Shown: in pieces, positions 18,725-28,086 of the stretch
Position numbering within the stretch: the stretch's first letter is position 1
Layout: each line of letters begins with the position of its first letter
Source: an uncultured Bacteroidales bacterium
GTDB lineage: Bacteria > Bacteroidota > Bacteroidia > Bacteroidales > P3
Direction of reading: 5' to 3'
Length of the DNA stretch: 64,000 nucleotides
Assembly (NCBI GenBank): GCA_905233475.1
Contig: CAJOEN010000002.1
Coordinates: 27,311-91,310, forward strand
Notes under the pieces: model-generated
The model's input: only the letters and a program-made list of their open reading frames with translations
What the model was told of the DNA's origin: nothing
Databases searched by the model: none
Made by a program: the position numbers and the translations under genes

Positions 18725-19264
18725 ATGACATTAGAATTATTAGCAAAACAAGGAAGAGAAAAAATCCACACCACTTTGGCAGGCATAGACACCGCCAAGC
18801 TGAAAAAAATGCGCGACGATGCTATGCGCCGCAGTTTCGGCTCGTTCGACGAGATAAAATACAAGCTGGAGTTTGTAGCCCGCATAAACGGCATGGAGTT
18901 TATAAACGACGCGGCTTCGCGTACACCCAACGCCACATGGTACTCGCTCGACACAATGGAAAAGCCGGTGATATGGATTGCCAACGGCGATGTGAACGAT
19001 GTGAACTTCGACACCATAAAACCTTTGGCACTGCGCAAAGTACGCATGCTTATATGCGTTGGAGACGACAGCTCGCGCCTGCACGACACTTTTGCCGGAA
19101 GTGTACCGGTAATTGTTGATGCCCGCAACCTTGCCGTAGCTCTCGACAAAGCCCTCTACTCGGGTATCGAGAATGCAGTGACAATTTTTTCTCCGGCCTG
19201 CGAAAACGGCGTTCCCGTATCCGAACAGGGAGAGGAGTTTAAATATTTTGTAAACGAATTGTAA
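18725..19264 (+). CDS. MurD C-terminal-domain-like protein lacking the UDP- and ATP-binding domains
   Basis: It occupies the murD position between mraY and ftsW, but has 179 residues where MurD has about 450. From about residue 38 it follows the Mur ligase C-terminal domain (YKLEFVARINGMEFINDAA, NATWYSLDTMEKP, MLICVGDDSSRLHDTF, FSPACENGVP). The N-terminal UDP-binding and central GKT ATPase domains are absent, and no trace of them remains between mraY and this ATG. Substrate motifs have changed: the family HRLE is YKLE, NDSKATN is NDAASRT, and the DKG loop is DVND. Alone it should not be a D-glutamate ligase. The open frame and good codon structure argue that it is kept as a gene, perhaps structural. 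A working murD must lie elsewhere. Confidence 0.8.
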   Translation: MTLELLAKQGREKIHTTLAGIDTAKLKKMRDDAMRRSFGSFDEIKYKLEFVARINGMEFINDAASRTPNATWYSLDTMEKPVIWIANGDVNDVNFDTIKPLALRKVRMLICVGDDSSRLHDTFAGSVPVIVDARNLAVALDKALYSGIENAVTIFSPACENGVPVSEQGEEFKYFVNEL

Positions 19265-19284
19265 AGTTCATACAATCGACAGCG

Positions 19285-20508
19285 ATGGGGACAACCGCAA
19301 ATAAAATAATACGTGGCGACAAAATCATCTGGGTGGTGATAGTTTTCCTGAGCATCATTTCGCTTATCGAAGTGTATAGCTCCATAGGGAAAGCCGCCTA
19401 CGATCATGGCTGGAGCGTTACCGGAACGGTGTTCCGCCACATACGTATTGTGCTTATAAGCTATGTCATTATGATAGTTATATCGCACATGCGGTTCAAA
19501 CTGTTCTCAAGTCTGTCGCGCCCCGGGTATTACCTCTGCCTTGCGCTGATGGGAGCTATGTTCGCTCTATCCGTCTATGGAAAGATGTCGGGAGCCGGAG
19601 GGGGGCATGCCGCCAACCGCTGGCTTGACAATATCCCCATAATAGGGCAGTTCCAGCCGTCCGAAATTGCCAAATATGTGCTTCTGATATATCTCGCACG
19701 TCAAATTTCAAAATACCGCGATTCGCTCAAAGAGAAGGAGACTTTCAAAAAACTGATGATTCCGGTGGTGCTTATTTCGGCACTGATATTCCCCGAAAAC
19801 TTCTCCACAGCCGCCCTCGTTTTCCTTGCCTGCATGGTGCTGATGTATTTGGGTGGGGTAAATCGTAAATACCTTTTTGGTACACTGGCGGTGGTTGTTG
19901 GCGGTGTGGCGGTATTTTTGGTGGCATGTTTTGTGTTCGAGATAGATTTGTTCCGTTCCGAGACGTGGGTGAACCGTATCAACGACTGGCTCAATAACGA
20001 TAAGGACGCACTCACGCAAACGAACATGGCAAAGATTGCCATAGCCTCTGGCGGACTTACGGGATGTGGCATAGGCAACACCGTACAGGGACGGTTCCTC
20101 AACGAATCGCACACCGATTTCATATATTCGGTAATCACCGAGGAACTTGGCTTTTTGTGGGCACTGGTGATAATTTTGGCTTATGTTATATTTTTCATAC
20201 GTTGCATGAGCATATCTCAAAGCTGCCGTTCCATGTTCGGACAGTTGGTAACAGCAGGTCTTGGCGTGGTGATTTTCCTACAGGCACTGATAAACATGGG
20301 TGTGGCTACGGGCTATCTTCCCGTAACGGGACAAACCTTGCCCCTAATAAGCTACGGCGGCACTTCGTATGTGCTGACATGCTGTGCCATAGGCGTTATT
20401 TTGGCAGTGAGCCACAAAAACAAGATAGAAAGTCTCAAAGAGCAGAAAACAGAAATAGAAACAGAATCCGAACCAGAAAATATTACAGACGATGAAAGCA
20501 ATAATTAG
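19285..20508 (+). CDS. ftsW: FtsW, SEDS-family septal peptidoglycan polymerase
   Basis: Polytopic membrane protein that polymerises lipid II at the septum with FtsI. It has 407 residues and about ten membrane segments. SEDS motifs are visible: ANRWLDNIPIIGQFQPSEIAK near 110-130, and the C-terminal LPLISYGGTS. The Lys/Glu-rich tail (about 370-407) is cytoplasmic. Its end overlaps the murG start by 17 bases. Confidence 0.95.
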   Translation: MGTTANKIIRGDKIIWVVIVFLSIISLIEVYSSIGKAAYDHGWSVTGTVFRHIRIVLISYVIMIVISHMRFKLFSSLSRPGYYLCLALMGAMFALSVYGKMSGAGGGHAANRWLDNIPIIGQFQPSEIAKYVLLIYLARQISKYRDSLKEKETFKKLMIPVVLISALIFPENFSTAALVFLACMVLMYLGGVNRKYLFGTLAVVVGGVAVFLVACFVFEIDLFRSETWVNRINDWLNNDKDALTQTNMAKIAIASGGLTGCGIGNTVQGRFLNESHTDFIYSVITEELGFLWALVIILAYVIFFIRCMSISQSCRSMFGQLVTAGLGVVIFLQALINMGVATGYLPVTGQTLPLISYGGTSYVLTCCAIGVILAVSHKNKIESLKEQKTEIETESEPENITDDESNN

Positions 20509-21586
20509 CGGAGGAGGAACAGGGGGACACATTTTCCCCGCTTTGGCCATTGCCAACGCAATAAAGGCACGCTACCCCGATGCCGATATACTGTTTATAG
20601 GTGCCGACGGACGTATGGAAATGGAAAAGGTTCCTGCGGCGGGCTATCCCATCGAAGGGCTGCCCATAGAGGGGCTTCAGCGGAAACTCACCCTGCACAA
20701 CTTTGTTGTACTTTTCAAACTGCTCAAAAGCCAGCGAATGGCAAAAAAAATCATCCGCAACTTCAATCCCGATATCGTGGTTGGCGTGGGTGGATACGCC
20801 AGCGCTCCAACACTTAAAGCCGCTTCTGGTATGGGATACCGCACTCTGTTGCAGGAGCAAAACTCGTATCCGGGACTTACAAACAAAATGCTCTCTGCCA
20901 AGGCCGATGTTATTTGTGTTGCCTACGATGGATTAGAGAAGTTCTTCACAAAAGAGAAAATAGTTTTTACGGGCAATCCTGTACGTAAAGTAATAGAAGA
21001 CATGGCTTTAACCAAAGCCGAAGGTTGCGCCGCTTTCCAACTCGACCCCGACAAACGCACAATACTCTCTGTGGGAGGCAGTTTGGGGGCACGCACTATA
21101 AACGAAACCATAAAAGCTAACTTGCAGTATTTCAAGGATAACGACATACAGCTGATATGGCAGACCGGCAAATGGTTCTACAAAGAGGCTGTGGAAGCTG
21201 TAAAAAACGCATCCGCCGACAATATCAAAGTGTGTGAGTTTATTTCGCAGATGGACAGCGCCTACGCCGCTGCCGACATCATTGTATCGCGTGCCGGAGC
21301 CATAGCCATTTCGGAGCTGTGTTTGGTGGGCAAGCCCGTAATACTGATACCTTCGCCAAATGTGGCCGAGGACCATCAAACGAAAAATGCTTTGGCTTTG
21401 GCAAACAACGGTGCTGCCATTATGGTACGCGACGCTGAGGCTTTAACCGCACTCCGCCCAAATTTGGATGAACTTTTGTCCAATAACGAAAAGCAAGCCG
21501 CTATGGCACAGGCTATTAAGGCTATGGGTGTGCGCAACGCCGCCGACAAAATTGTCGATCAGATTGAAAAAATAATAAAGAAATGA
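20492..21586 (+). CDS. murG: UDP-GlcNAc:lipid I N-acetylglucosaminyltransferase (MurG)
   Basis: Peripheral membrane GT28 enzyme that converts lipid I to lipid II. It has 364 residues. The N-terminal glycine loop is SGGGTGGHIFPALA (7-20), followed by GVGGYASAPTL and LQEQNSYPGLTNK. The C-terminal domain has SVGGSLGARTIN and the UDP-GlcNAc-site region ISRAGA-like (VSRAGAIAISEL). Translation-coupled on both sides: 17-base overlap with ftsW and ATGA overlap with murC. Confidence 0.97.
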   Translation: MKAIISGGGTGGHIFPALAIANAIKARYPDADILFIGADGRMEMEKVPAAGYPIEGLPIEGLQRKLTLHNFVVLFKLLKSQRMAKKIIRNFNPDIVVGVGGYASAPTLKAASGMGYRTLLQEQNSYPGLTNKMLSAKADVICVAYDGLEKFFTKEKIVFTGNPVRKVIEDMALTKAEGCAAFQLDPDKRTILSVGGSLGARTINETIKANLQYFKDNDIQLIWQTGKWFYKEAVEAVKNASADNIKVCEFISQMDSAYAAADIIVSRAGAIAISELCLVGKPVILIPSPNVAEDHQTKNALALANNGAAIMVRDAEALTALRPNLDELLSNNEKQAAMAQAIKAMGVRNAADKIVDQIEKIIKK

Positions 21587-22953
21587 CTACGGACGGAAAC
21601 AAGACATATTATTTTCTTGGAATAGGCGGCATAGGCATGAGCGCCCTGGCACGATATTTCAAATCCTTGGGCTATGACGTGTCGGGATACGACCGTACCT
21701 GCACTCCCCTTACCCAACAGCTTGAATCGGAGGGTATAAAGATTCACTACGCCGCCGATACCAGCCTTATTCCGAATAATCTCGACATGGTTGTGTACAC
21801 ACCGGCAATACCCGCCGACAACGAGGAATTTGTGTATCTGCAACAACAGGACGTACCAATGAAAAAACGTGCTGTAGTGTTGGGCGAAATTGCCAACGGC
21901 AAAAAATGTGTGGCTGTGGCCGGAAGTCACGGAAAAACAACTACTTCGGGACTTATAGCACACATACTCGATAGTAGCCGCGTGGGTTGCTCGGCTTTTT
22001 TGGGCGGCATTGCCAAGAATTTCGACAGCAACTTGGTTATCAACCACAACAGCGAATTTGTAGTGGTTGAGGCCGACGAGTACGACCGCTCTTTCCTCCA
22101 GCTCAACCCTTACTATTCGGTTATCACTTCCGCCGACGCCGACCATCTCGACATCTACGGCACACACAAGAATTTGCTCGACACCTTTGCTATTTACGCC
22201 AACAAAACCAATCCCGAGGGCGGACTTATCCTCAAAAGTAGCCTCGAATTTGAAATTGACGAAAAAATCAGCCTCTCGCGCTACTCTTTTGATGATTTGG
22301 AAGCCGATTACTACACTTGGAACGTGCGTAACTACAAGGGCAATTACTATTTCGATTTCCACACCCCCGAAAAAGTGTATTACGACATAGAGATGTGCGG
22401 CTCGCCGTTGTACAATATCGAAAATGCTGTGGCGGCAATGGCTGTGGCTCTCAAATGCGGCGTTACCGAAGAGGAAATGCGCTCCGCCGTAAAATCTTTT
22501 CAGGGTATAAAACGTCGTTTCGACTATCGTATCAAAACTCCCGACTTCGTGTTTATCGACGACTATGCCCATCATCCACACGAGATAGAAAGCTGCATAC
22601 AGTCGGTAAAGACCCTTTATCCCGACAAGCGTGTGGTGGGTGTTTTCCAGCCTCATCTGTATTCGCGCACAGCCAATTTTGCCGATGATTTTGCCAAAGC
22701 CCTTATGCCGCTCGACGAGATAGTGTTGCTCGACATCTACCCCGCCCGCGAAAAACCTATACCGGGCGTAAGCTCGCACCTTATCCTGCACAAAATCAAC
22801 AAAATGAACAAGTACCTCTGTAGCAAGGACGACCTTTGCGACATTTTGGTGGCTTTGTATCCCGAAGTGCTTGTTACAATGGGGGCCGGCGATATTGATG
22901 CCTTGTTGACCAAAATACAGAAAACTTTCGAAGAACAATTCGACATAAAATAA
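21583..22953 (+). CDS. murC: UDP-N-acetylmuramate--L-alanine ligase
   Basis: ATP-dependent addition of L-Ala to UDP-MurNAc, the first stem-peptide step. It has 456 residues. An N-terminal GIGGIGMSALA dinucleotide-type loop binds the UDP part, the ATP loop is S115-H-G-K118-T-T, and the C-terminal domain has DDYAHHPHEI. Intact and full length, in contrast to the murD-position gene upstream. ftsQ follows after 10 bases; there is no ddl between them. Confidence 0.97.
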   Translation: MTTDGNKTYYFLGIGGIGMSALARYFKSLGYDVSGYDRTCTPLTQQLESEGIKIHYAADTSLIPNNLDMVVYTPAIPADNEEFVYLQQQDVPMKKRAVVLGEIANGKKCVAVAGSHGKTTTSGLIAHILDSSRVGCSAFLGGIAKNFDSNLVINHNSEFVVVEADEYDRSFLQLNPYYSVITSADADHLDIYGTHKNLLDTFAIYANKTNPEGGLILKSSLEFEIDEKISLSRYSFDDLEADYYTWNVRNYKGNYYFDFHTPEKVYYDIEMCGSPLYNIENAVAAMAVALKCGVTEEEMRSAVKSFQGIKRRFDYRIKTPDFVFIDDYAHHPHEIESCIQSVKTLYPDKRVVGVFQPHLYSRTANFADDFAKALMPLDEIVLLDIYPAREKPIPGVSSHLILHKINKMNKYLCSKDDLCDILVALYPEVLVTMGAGDIDALLTKIQKTFEEQFDIK

Positions 22954-22963
22954 AGCCCGAACG

Positions 22964-23761
22964 ATGAGATTCCGTTACTCGAAAATAGTGAAAATTCTGC
23001 TGCTTATCGCCGTTGTGGTGGTGGTTGTGGTGGCCAATGTGTCGCACAAAAACGCCGCTATAAAGGGCGTGGCGGTTACCGTCGATTATTCGGGCAACGA
23101 CACCCTTGTTACAGCGGAGCAGTTGCGAGGGGATATTTTGGGAAAATACCGCGACATAAGCACACAATCTGTCGGGAAAGCCGATTTGGATGGCATTGGC
23201 AATTTGGTAAGAGCCAATCCGTTTGTGGACGAAGCCGAAGTGTCGGTGGCAGTAAGTGCCGAAGTACTTGTGCATGTTACGCAACGGTCGCCGCTACTGC
23301 GCGTTTACACCAAGAACAGCCAGTTTTACCTCGACACAAAAGGCCGTTATATGCCCCTAAGCACGGTGAACAACCAACGTGTAATCATCGCCAACGGATA
23401 CATAAAGAAAGATTTCCCGGGCAATCCCAAGGATTTGGACTTGGAGGCACTTGTGGCTGGAAATCCGCAAGCCGAAAACTACGACATAGTAAGGATTTAC
23501 CGCTTGGCCAAATATATGGCCGCCGACAAAAAATCCCAAGTGATGTTCGACCAAATATATATGAACTCCGACGGCGACCTCGAGATAGTGCCCAAACTCG
23601 GCAACCACGTGGTGGTTTTGGGTGGCACCGACAATTTGGACGAAAAATTCGAGAACCTTTACGCCCTTTACGGGAAAGGATTTTCCAAAACGGGTTGGGA
23701 CAAATATTCCGTAGTAAATTTAAAATTCAATGGTCAAATAATTTGTACTAAAAAACAATAA
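22964..23761 (+). CDS. ftsQ: FtsQ/DivIB-type division protein
   Basis: Bitopic divisome protein. It has 265 residues: a short cytoplasmic N-terminus, a Val/Ile-rich membrane helix (about 9-26), then a POTRA-like region (about 35-105) and a periplasmic beta domain. Identity follows from topology and position between murC and ftsA, as the family is poorly conserved. FtsA begins 5 bases downstream. Confidence 0.88.
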   Translation: MRFRYSKIVKILLLIAVVVVVVVANVSHKNAAIKGVAVTVDYSGNDTLVTAEQLRGDILGKYRDISTQSVGKADLDGIGNLVRANPFVDEAEVSVAVSAEVLVHVTQRSPLLRVYTKNSQFYLDTKGRYMPLSTVNNQRVIIANGYIKKDFPGNPKDLDLEALVAGNPQAENYDIVRIYRLAKYMAADKKSQVMFDQIYMNSDGDLEIVPKLGNHVVVLGGTDNLDEKFENLYALYGKGFSKTGWDKYSVVNLKFNGQIICTKKQ

Positions 23762-23766
23762 CAGTT

Positions 23767-25125
23767 ATGGATAAACAACAAATAGTGGTAGGTTTGGACA
23801 TCGGAACAACAAAAATCGCCTGTCTGATAGGTGTAAAAGACGAGAACAAACCCGGAAAAATCAAAATCATCGGGCATGGCAAAGTGGCATCCGTAGGCGT
23901 GGTGCACGGCGTGGTGAAAAATATACTGCAAACAGCGGAAACCATAAAACATGCTGTGACTTTGGCCGCCGAAGAAGCCAAGTGCTCAGTTACCGAAGTT
24001 TATGTGGGCATTGCCGGACAGCATATCAAAAATATGAAAAACCGCGGTATGGTAGGCATTCCCGCCGGACAGGAGTACATTACCGAGGCCGACATAAAAC
24101 GTCTTATCGAAGAACAGCGCAATGTGTTGCTCGACCCGGGCGACGAGATAATACATATTTTTCCGCAAACCTTTTTGGTGGACAATGACGAACTCAAGAA
24201 TGTAGATCCCATAGGTGTGTCGGGCAAACAGTTAGCCGCTGATTTTCATATAGTTACTGGCAACCAAAGCAACATAAAGAACATAATCCAAAGCGTTAAA
24301 CTTGCGGGACTTGCGGTAAAGGACATCGTTTTGGAGCCTATAGCCTCCTCCATGGCTGTGCTCACACACGAAGACATTGAGGCTGGAGTGGCACTTGTTG
24401 ATATAGGAGGCGGCACCACCGACCTCGCCATATTTGCCAACGGAGTGATATGCCATACACACGTAATACCCGTAGCTGGACAGACCATAACCGACGACAT
24501 ACAAAAAGGCTGTACCGTACTCAGGGACACCGCAGAAAAACTCAAGGTGCAGTTCGGCTCATGTATGCCCGAATCCTTGAACAACGATGTGGTGAGTTTC
24601 CCCGGATACCACGGAATGCCGCCGCGCGAGATAGCCGTGCGTACCCTTGCAGGCATTATCAAAGCCCGTACCGAAGACATCATCGACCTTGTAAACTACG
24701 AAATAATACAATCACGTATGGAGAAACAGCTTGTGGGCGGTATAGTGCTTACAGGAGGAGGCTCCAAGCTGAAAGACATTGTGAACTACACTTCGTACAA
24801 AACCGGAATAAACGCACGTATAGGCACTCCCGACGAACATCTGTCGAGTTTTGGCGATAAAAAAGGCGAAGGCATTAGCGACCCCATCTACGCTACCGGC
24901 ATAGGTCTGGTGCTTTACGGATTTGAAAAACTTAAAGAGGAGGAGAAAAAAGAACAGCCCACACAAAAAACAAAGGAAGAAGACCCCATAGAGACCATAC
25001 TCGACGAAGAGAAAGATGAAGAAATCAAAACCAAAGTCGAAACAAAAGAGAATGGAAACAATGGCTGGCTCTCCTCTCTTAGAAAGAAATTCGATACATG
25101 GCTCACCGACGAAAGCATAGACTAA
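23767..25125 (+). CDS. ftsA: FtsA, actin-like divisome anchor
   Basis: Actin-fold ATPase that tethers FtsZ to the membrane. It has 452 residues. Phosphate 1 loop is GLDIGTTKIACLIG (9-22), the second is LVDIGGGTTDLAIF, and the adenosine loop is VLTGGGSKL. After a charged Lys/Glu linker the C-terminus (WLSSLRKKFDTWLTDE) forms the expected amphipathic membrane-targeting helix. It ends 143 bases before ftsZ. Confidence 0.96.
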   Translation: MDKQQIVVGLDIGTTKIACLIGVKDENKPGKIKIIGHGKVASVGVVHGVVKNILQTAETIKHAVTLAAEEAKCSVTEVYVGIAGQHIKNMKNRGMVGIPAGQEYITEADIKRLIEEQRNVLLDPGDEIIHIFPQTFLVDNDELKNVDPIGVSGKQLAADFHIVTGNQSNIKNIIQSVKLAGLAVKDIVLEPIASSMAVLTHEDIEAGVALVDIGGGTTDLAIFANGVICHTHVIPVAGQTITDDIQKGCTVLRDTAEKLKVQFGSCMPESLNNDVVSFPGYHGMPPREIAVRTLAGIIKARTEDIIDLVNYEIIQSRMEKQLVGGIVLTGGGSKLKDIVNYTSYKTGINARIGTPDEHLSSFGDKKGEGISDPIYATGIGLVLYGFEKLKEEEKKEQPTQKTKEEDPIETILDEEKDEEIKTKVETKENGNNGWLSSLRKKFDTWLTDESID

Positions 25126-25268
25126 AAAACTTATCAACAAAACTAACAAAAAACTGTTGAAAACAAGATTGCCAAAACGCTATGCGACAGAAAAATTTTT
25201 TGTAACTTTACAAAGATTTTGCAACGGTCGGCGTTGTGTATAAATTATTGATAAATAAATAAATAACA
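25126..25268 (+). other. ftsA-ftsZ intergenic region with candidate promoter
   Basis: Holds AAAAAACTTATCAACA (25124-25139, starting in the ftsA stop), an inverted TGTTGA at 25155-25160, and a near-consensus -7 box TAACTTTA at 25203-25210. FtsZ may therefore have its own transcript in addition to read-through from the cluster. Confidence 0.5.
25203..25210 (+). promoter_or_regulatory. possible -7 box of an ftsZ promoter
   Basis: TAACTTTA differs from TAnnTTTG only at the last base. It lies 59 bases before the ftsZ ATG. No convincing -33 TTG; the ATTTTG at 25215-25220 is an alternative. Confidence 0.35.
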
Positions 25269-26957
25269 ATGGAAGAACTTGAAGGAATGACAGCTCCTCT
25301 TATGAATTTTATAGCAACGAAGGGTGAATCTTCGTACATAAAAGTGATAGGCGTGGGTGGAGGCGGCACCAATGCCGTAAACCACATGTACCGCGAAGGT
25401 ATCACCGGCGTTGATTTTATTGTGTGCAACACCGACGCAAAATCGTTATCCATTAGTCCTGTAACCAACAAGATACAGCTTGGCGAGGGACTTGGTGCGG
25501 GCAACGACCCCGAGGTGGCAAAACGTTGCGCCCTCGAAAACACCGACACAATAAAGGCTGTATTGTCCGAAAATACAAAAATGCTGTTCATAACAGCAGG
25601 TATGGGTGGCGGTACAGGCACAGGAGCCTCTCCCATTATCGCACAGATAGCCAAAGAAATAGAACTCAACGACAAGGACGTTCCGAAAATACTTGTGGTG
25701 GCAATAGTTACCATGCCGTTCAGTTTCGAAGGCAAGGCACGTAAGCAACAGGCCGAAGATGGTGTTAAGGAACTGCGCAAGTATGTGGATTCCATACTCA
25801 TTATCGACAACGACAAAGTGCTTGGCGGTGAAAAACTGCCGTTCCGCAAGGCTTTCGCCAAAGCCGACGATGTGTTGCTGACAGCAGCCAAAAGCGTGGC
25901 CGAAATAATAACCGTAAACGCCTACATGACCATCGATTTCCGCGATGTGAACACCGTTATGAAAGACAGCGGCACAGCTCTTATGGGAGCGGGCGTAGCC
26001 GAAGGCGAAAATCGTGCCATCGAGGCTATGCAACAGGCCGTAACATCGCCTCTGCTTAACGACACCGACATATCCGACTCGCGAAACATATTGCTGCAGT
26101 TCACTTGTAGCGAAGACTACGAAATTACCACCGAAGAAATTGAGGAAACCACAGGATACCTCACCTCCATCTGCAAAAAGCAACCTACCATTATATGGGG
26201 TATCGGATACGACGAGGAACTCGGAGAAAAAGTGCGTATCATTGTGGTGGCTACAGGTTTTCAGACCTCCAACGCAAAACAGCTGCCTCCCATATCGGGA
26301 ACCGGTGGAATTATTGGAGACAACGGCCCCACAACACATGCCCTCGATATTGTAGAGGACACCAAAATTGTTGAAGATTCCGACAACGAAAAAAGTGAAT
26401 TTACTCTGACTTCCCCCAAAGAGGAACCCGTACAGCAGGAAAAAACATCTCCGCTTACAAATACTCAATCCGTAACCCAGGAAAGTAGTACACAAGTACA
26501 TATTCTGAAAATGGACGGTGATACGGAGGATTCCAGCAACGACAGAATAACGGAACTTTTAGAGGATAGCCTCTTCAGCGAATTTGAAGTCAAATCGGCA
26601 ACCGACGAATCTGACCAACGAATTGTAACACAGTCTGTTGTTGAAAAAAAAGAAGAGATTAGGCCTGTAGCCCCAAAATCCGTACAGGCATCAGTGCTGT
26701 CAGCACAACGCGATGCTTCCCAGATACATAGGGTTCAGGAGGTAGTTATGGACCGCATGGCCGCCATCCGGAATTTTAAAAAACAAATAAGCACGCCCGA
26801 AGGACTGTCAGTTTTCGAAAACGAGCCTTCGTACAAGCGTCAGGGATTGGTTTTTGAGAATATCCCTCAATCCAACGAGAGCGAGACTGAAAAGACAATT
26901 GTTGATAAAAACGGAAATATAGCGCAGAACACTTTTCTTTACACTTCGGTGGATTAA
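25269..26957 (+). CDS. ftsZ: FtsZ, tubulin-like cell-division GTPase
   Basis: Polymerises into the Z ring. It has 562 residues, longer than the 380-430 of most bacteria. The GTPase core has IGVGGGGTNAVN (27-38), NTDAKSL and the tubulin signature GGGTGTG (113-119), with Ser121 where Ala is more common. After the core there is an acidic, Ser/Thr/Gln-rich linker (about 345-515). The conserved C-terminal peptide appears as EPSYKRQGL starting at residue 519. About 35 further residues follow it, so the peptide is not at the extreme C-terminus. Last gene of the cluster, followed by a terminator. Confidence 0.96.
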   Translation: MEELEGMTAPLMNFIATKGESSYIKVIGVGGGGTNAVNHMYREGITGVDFIVCNTDAKSLSISPVTNKIQLGEGLGAGNDPEVAKRCALENTDTIKAVLSENTKMLFITAGMGGGTGTGASPIIAQIAKEIELNDKDVPKILVVAIVTMPFSFEGKARKQQAEDGVKELRKYVDSILIIDNDKVLGGEKLPFRKAFAKADDVLLTAAKSVAEIITVNAYMTIDFRDVNTVMKDSGTALMGAGVAEGENRAIEAMQQAVTSPLLNDTDISDSRNILLQFTCSEDYEITTEEIEETTGYLTSICKKQPTIIWGIGYDEELGEKVRIIVVATGFQTSNAKQLPPISGTGGIIGDNGPTTHALDIVEDTKIVEDSDNEKSEFTLTSPKEEPVQQEKTSPLTNTQSVTQESSTQVHILKMDGDTEDSSNDRITELLEDSLFSEFEVKSATDESDQRIVTQSVVEKKEEIRPVAPKSVQASVLSAQRDASQIHRVQEVVMDRMAAIRNFKKQISTPEGLSVFENEPSYKRQGLVFENIPQSNESETEKTIVDKNGNIAQNTFLYTSVD

Positions 26958-26979
26958 GCATCGAGGAAAACATAATATT

Positions 26980-27020
26980 AAAAGCGTATGGATTATGATA
27001 TTTTCCATACGCTTTTCTTC
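26980..27020 (+). terminator. terminator after ftsZ
   Basis: AAAAGCGTATGGA (26980-26992) pairs with TCCATACGCTTTT (27004-27016) around an 11-base loop, followed by CTTCTT. It closes the division cluster; the A run on the other side could also serve the converging minus-strand genes. Confidence 0.75.
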
Positions 27021-27039
27021 TTGTATGGCCGGTTAATGG

Positions 27040-28086
27040 TTAATCCTCAGTCCGCCGCAACGTGGCTATTATTGGGTAATGGTCTGAAATATCGGTATTT
27101 ATGCGTTTGTACGACAGGGCATTGAAATGCTTGTCAAAAAGAATATAATCTATCCTAAAAGCGGGGAAATTGCCGTTGTAGGTGGTTCCCACTCCTCTAC
27201 CTTTTTTGCAGAAAGCGTCGTTGTAGTGCTGTATTATCCGGCTGTAGGCGTATGACGCCGGCGGGTCGTTGAAATCGCCGCAAAGTATCGATGGGTATCG
27301 ACACTGGCTAATTTCCTCCACAAGAACACCTGTCTCCTTTTCGTGGCTAAGCAGAGTGGATTTAAATTTGCGTATGGTACGCCTACTGTTTGCGGAGTCC
27401 ATCTTGCCGTGCGTGATATTGTCAATTTCCTCGCGGTCGGTGTTGTCCAAATGGTACGAGTTTAGGTGTACGTTGTATATGCGTATGGTGTCTCCGTTTG
27501 CTTCTATGTCGGTGTAGATAACTCGAGTGCCCTCCACAGTACCTTGGTTTACAATGGGATAGCGTGAGAAAGTGGTGTTGCCGTAAACACCTTTGGAGGA
27601 GTTAAAAAAATGGTGCATATACTTGTATCCGAGGGCGTTCATGGTGTCGGTGATGGAGTAGGAGAGTTTGGTAAAAAATTCCTGAAAACAGATGATGTCG
27701 GGCTTTTCGTTACGCAATATATCCAAAGTGCCGTGCGAGGCCGAGTCCGACCATTTGAAGATGTTTACGTTGAAACTCAGTATTTTTATGTCGCTCTCGG
27801 AAATTACCTCCGTGTCCTCAGTTCCTCCGAACTGTATGTATCGGTGTATAATGTTGAACCTGAGTAGTATTACGGCAAGCGATAGTAGGCACCACCGGCT
27901 TTTCAGGCAGAGCCAAAATACTACGAAAATCACATTTGCCACTAATAGGAGAAGGTATCCGTAACTGAAAAGCGACACGGCTATTGATGCCGACGGTTTT
28001 ATTATCCCTGCCACCGAAGATATTAGCAATGCTATGGCAAACAGTAGGTTGAGTGTGATAAACAGGACTTTCAGGATTTTTTTCAT
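27040..28086 (-). CDS. membrane-anchored endonuclease/exonuclease/phosphatase (EEP) family protein
   Basis: Metal-dependent phosphodiesterase-fold protein of unknown substrate. It has 348 residues. About three hydrophobic helices (roughly 5-95) precede the EEP domain (from about 103, ILSFNVNIFKW). Family motifs are visible: CFQEF (metal-binding Glu), NVHLNSYHL, CGDFNDPP and a C-terminal DHYPI. Begins inside the end of the rhomboid gene (4-base overlap at 28083-28086), a pairing common in Bacteroidota, which suggests a shared envelope role not yet assigned. Confidence 0.9.
   Translation of the reverse strand: MKKILKVLFITLNLLFAIALLISSVAGIIKPSASIAVSLFSYGYLLLLVANVIFVVFWLCLKSRWCLLSLAVILLRFNIIHRYIQFGGTEDTEVISESDIKILSFNVNIFKWSDSASHGTLDILRNEKPDIICFQEFFTKLSYSITDTMNALGYKYMHHFFNSSKGVYGNTTFSRYPIVNQGTVEGTRVIYTDIEANGDTIRIYNVHLNSYHLDNTDREEIDNITHGKMDSANSRRTIRKFKSTLLSHEKETGVLVEEISQCRYPSILCGDFNDPPASYAYSRIIQHYNDAFCKKGRGVGTTYNGNFPAFRIDYILFDKHFNALSYKRINTDISDHYPIIATLRRTED

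Noticed and set aside
21559-22938. 459-codon frame antisense to murC
   Set aside because: Same shadow effect; no start context, promoter or recognisable motif.
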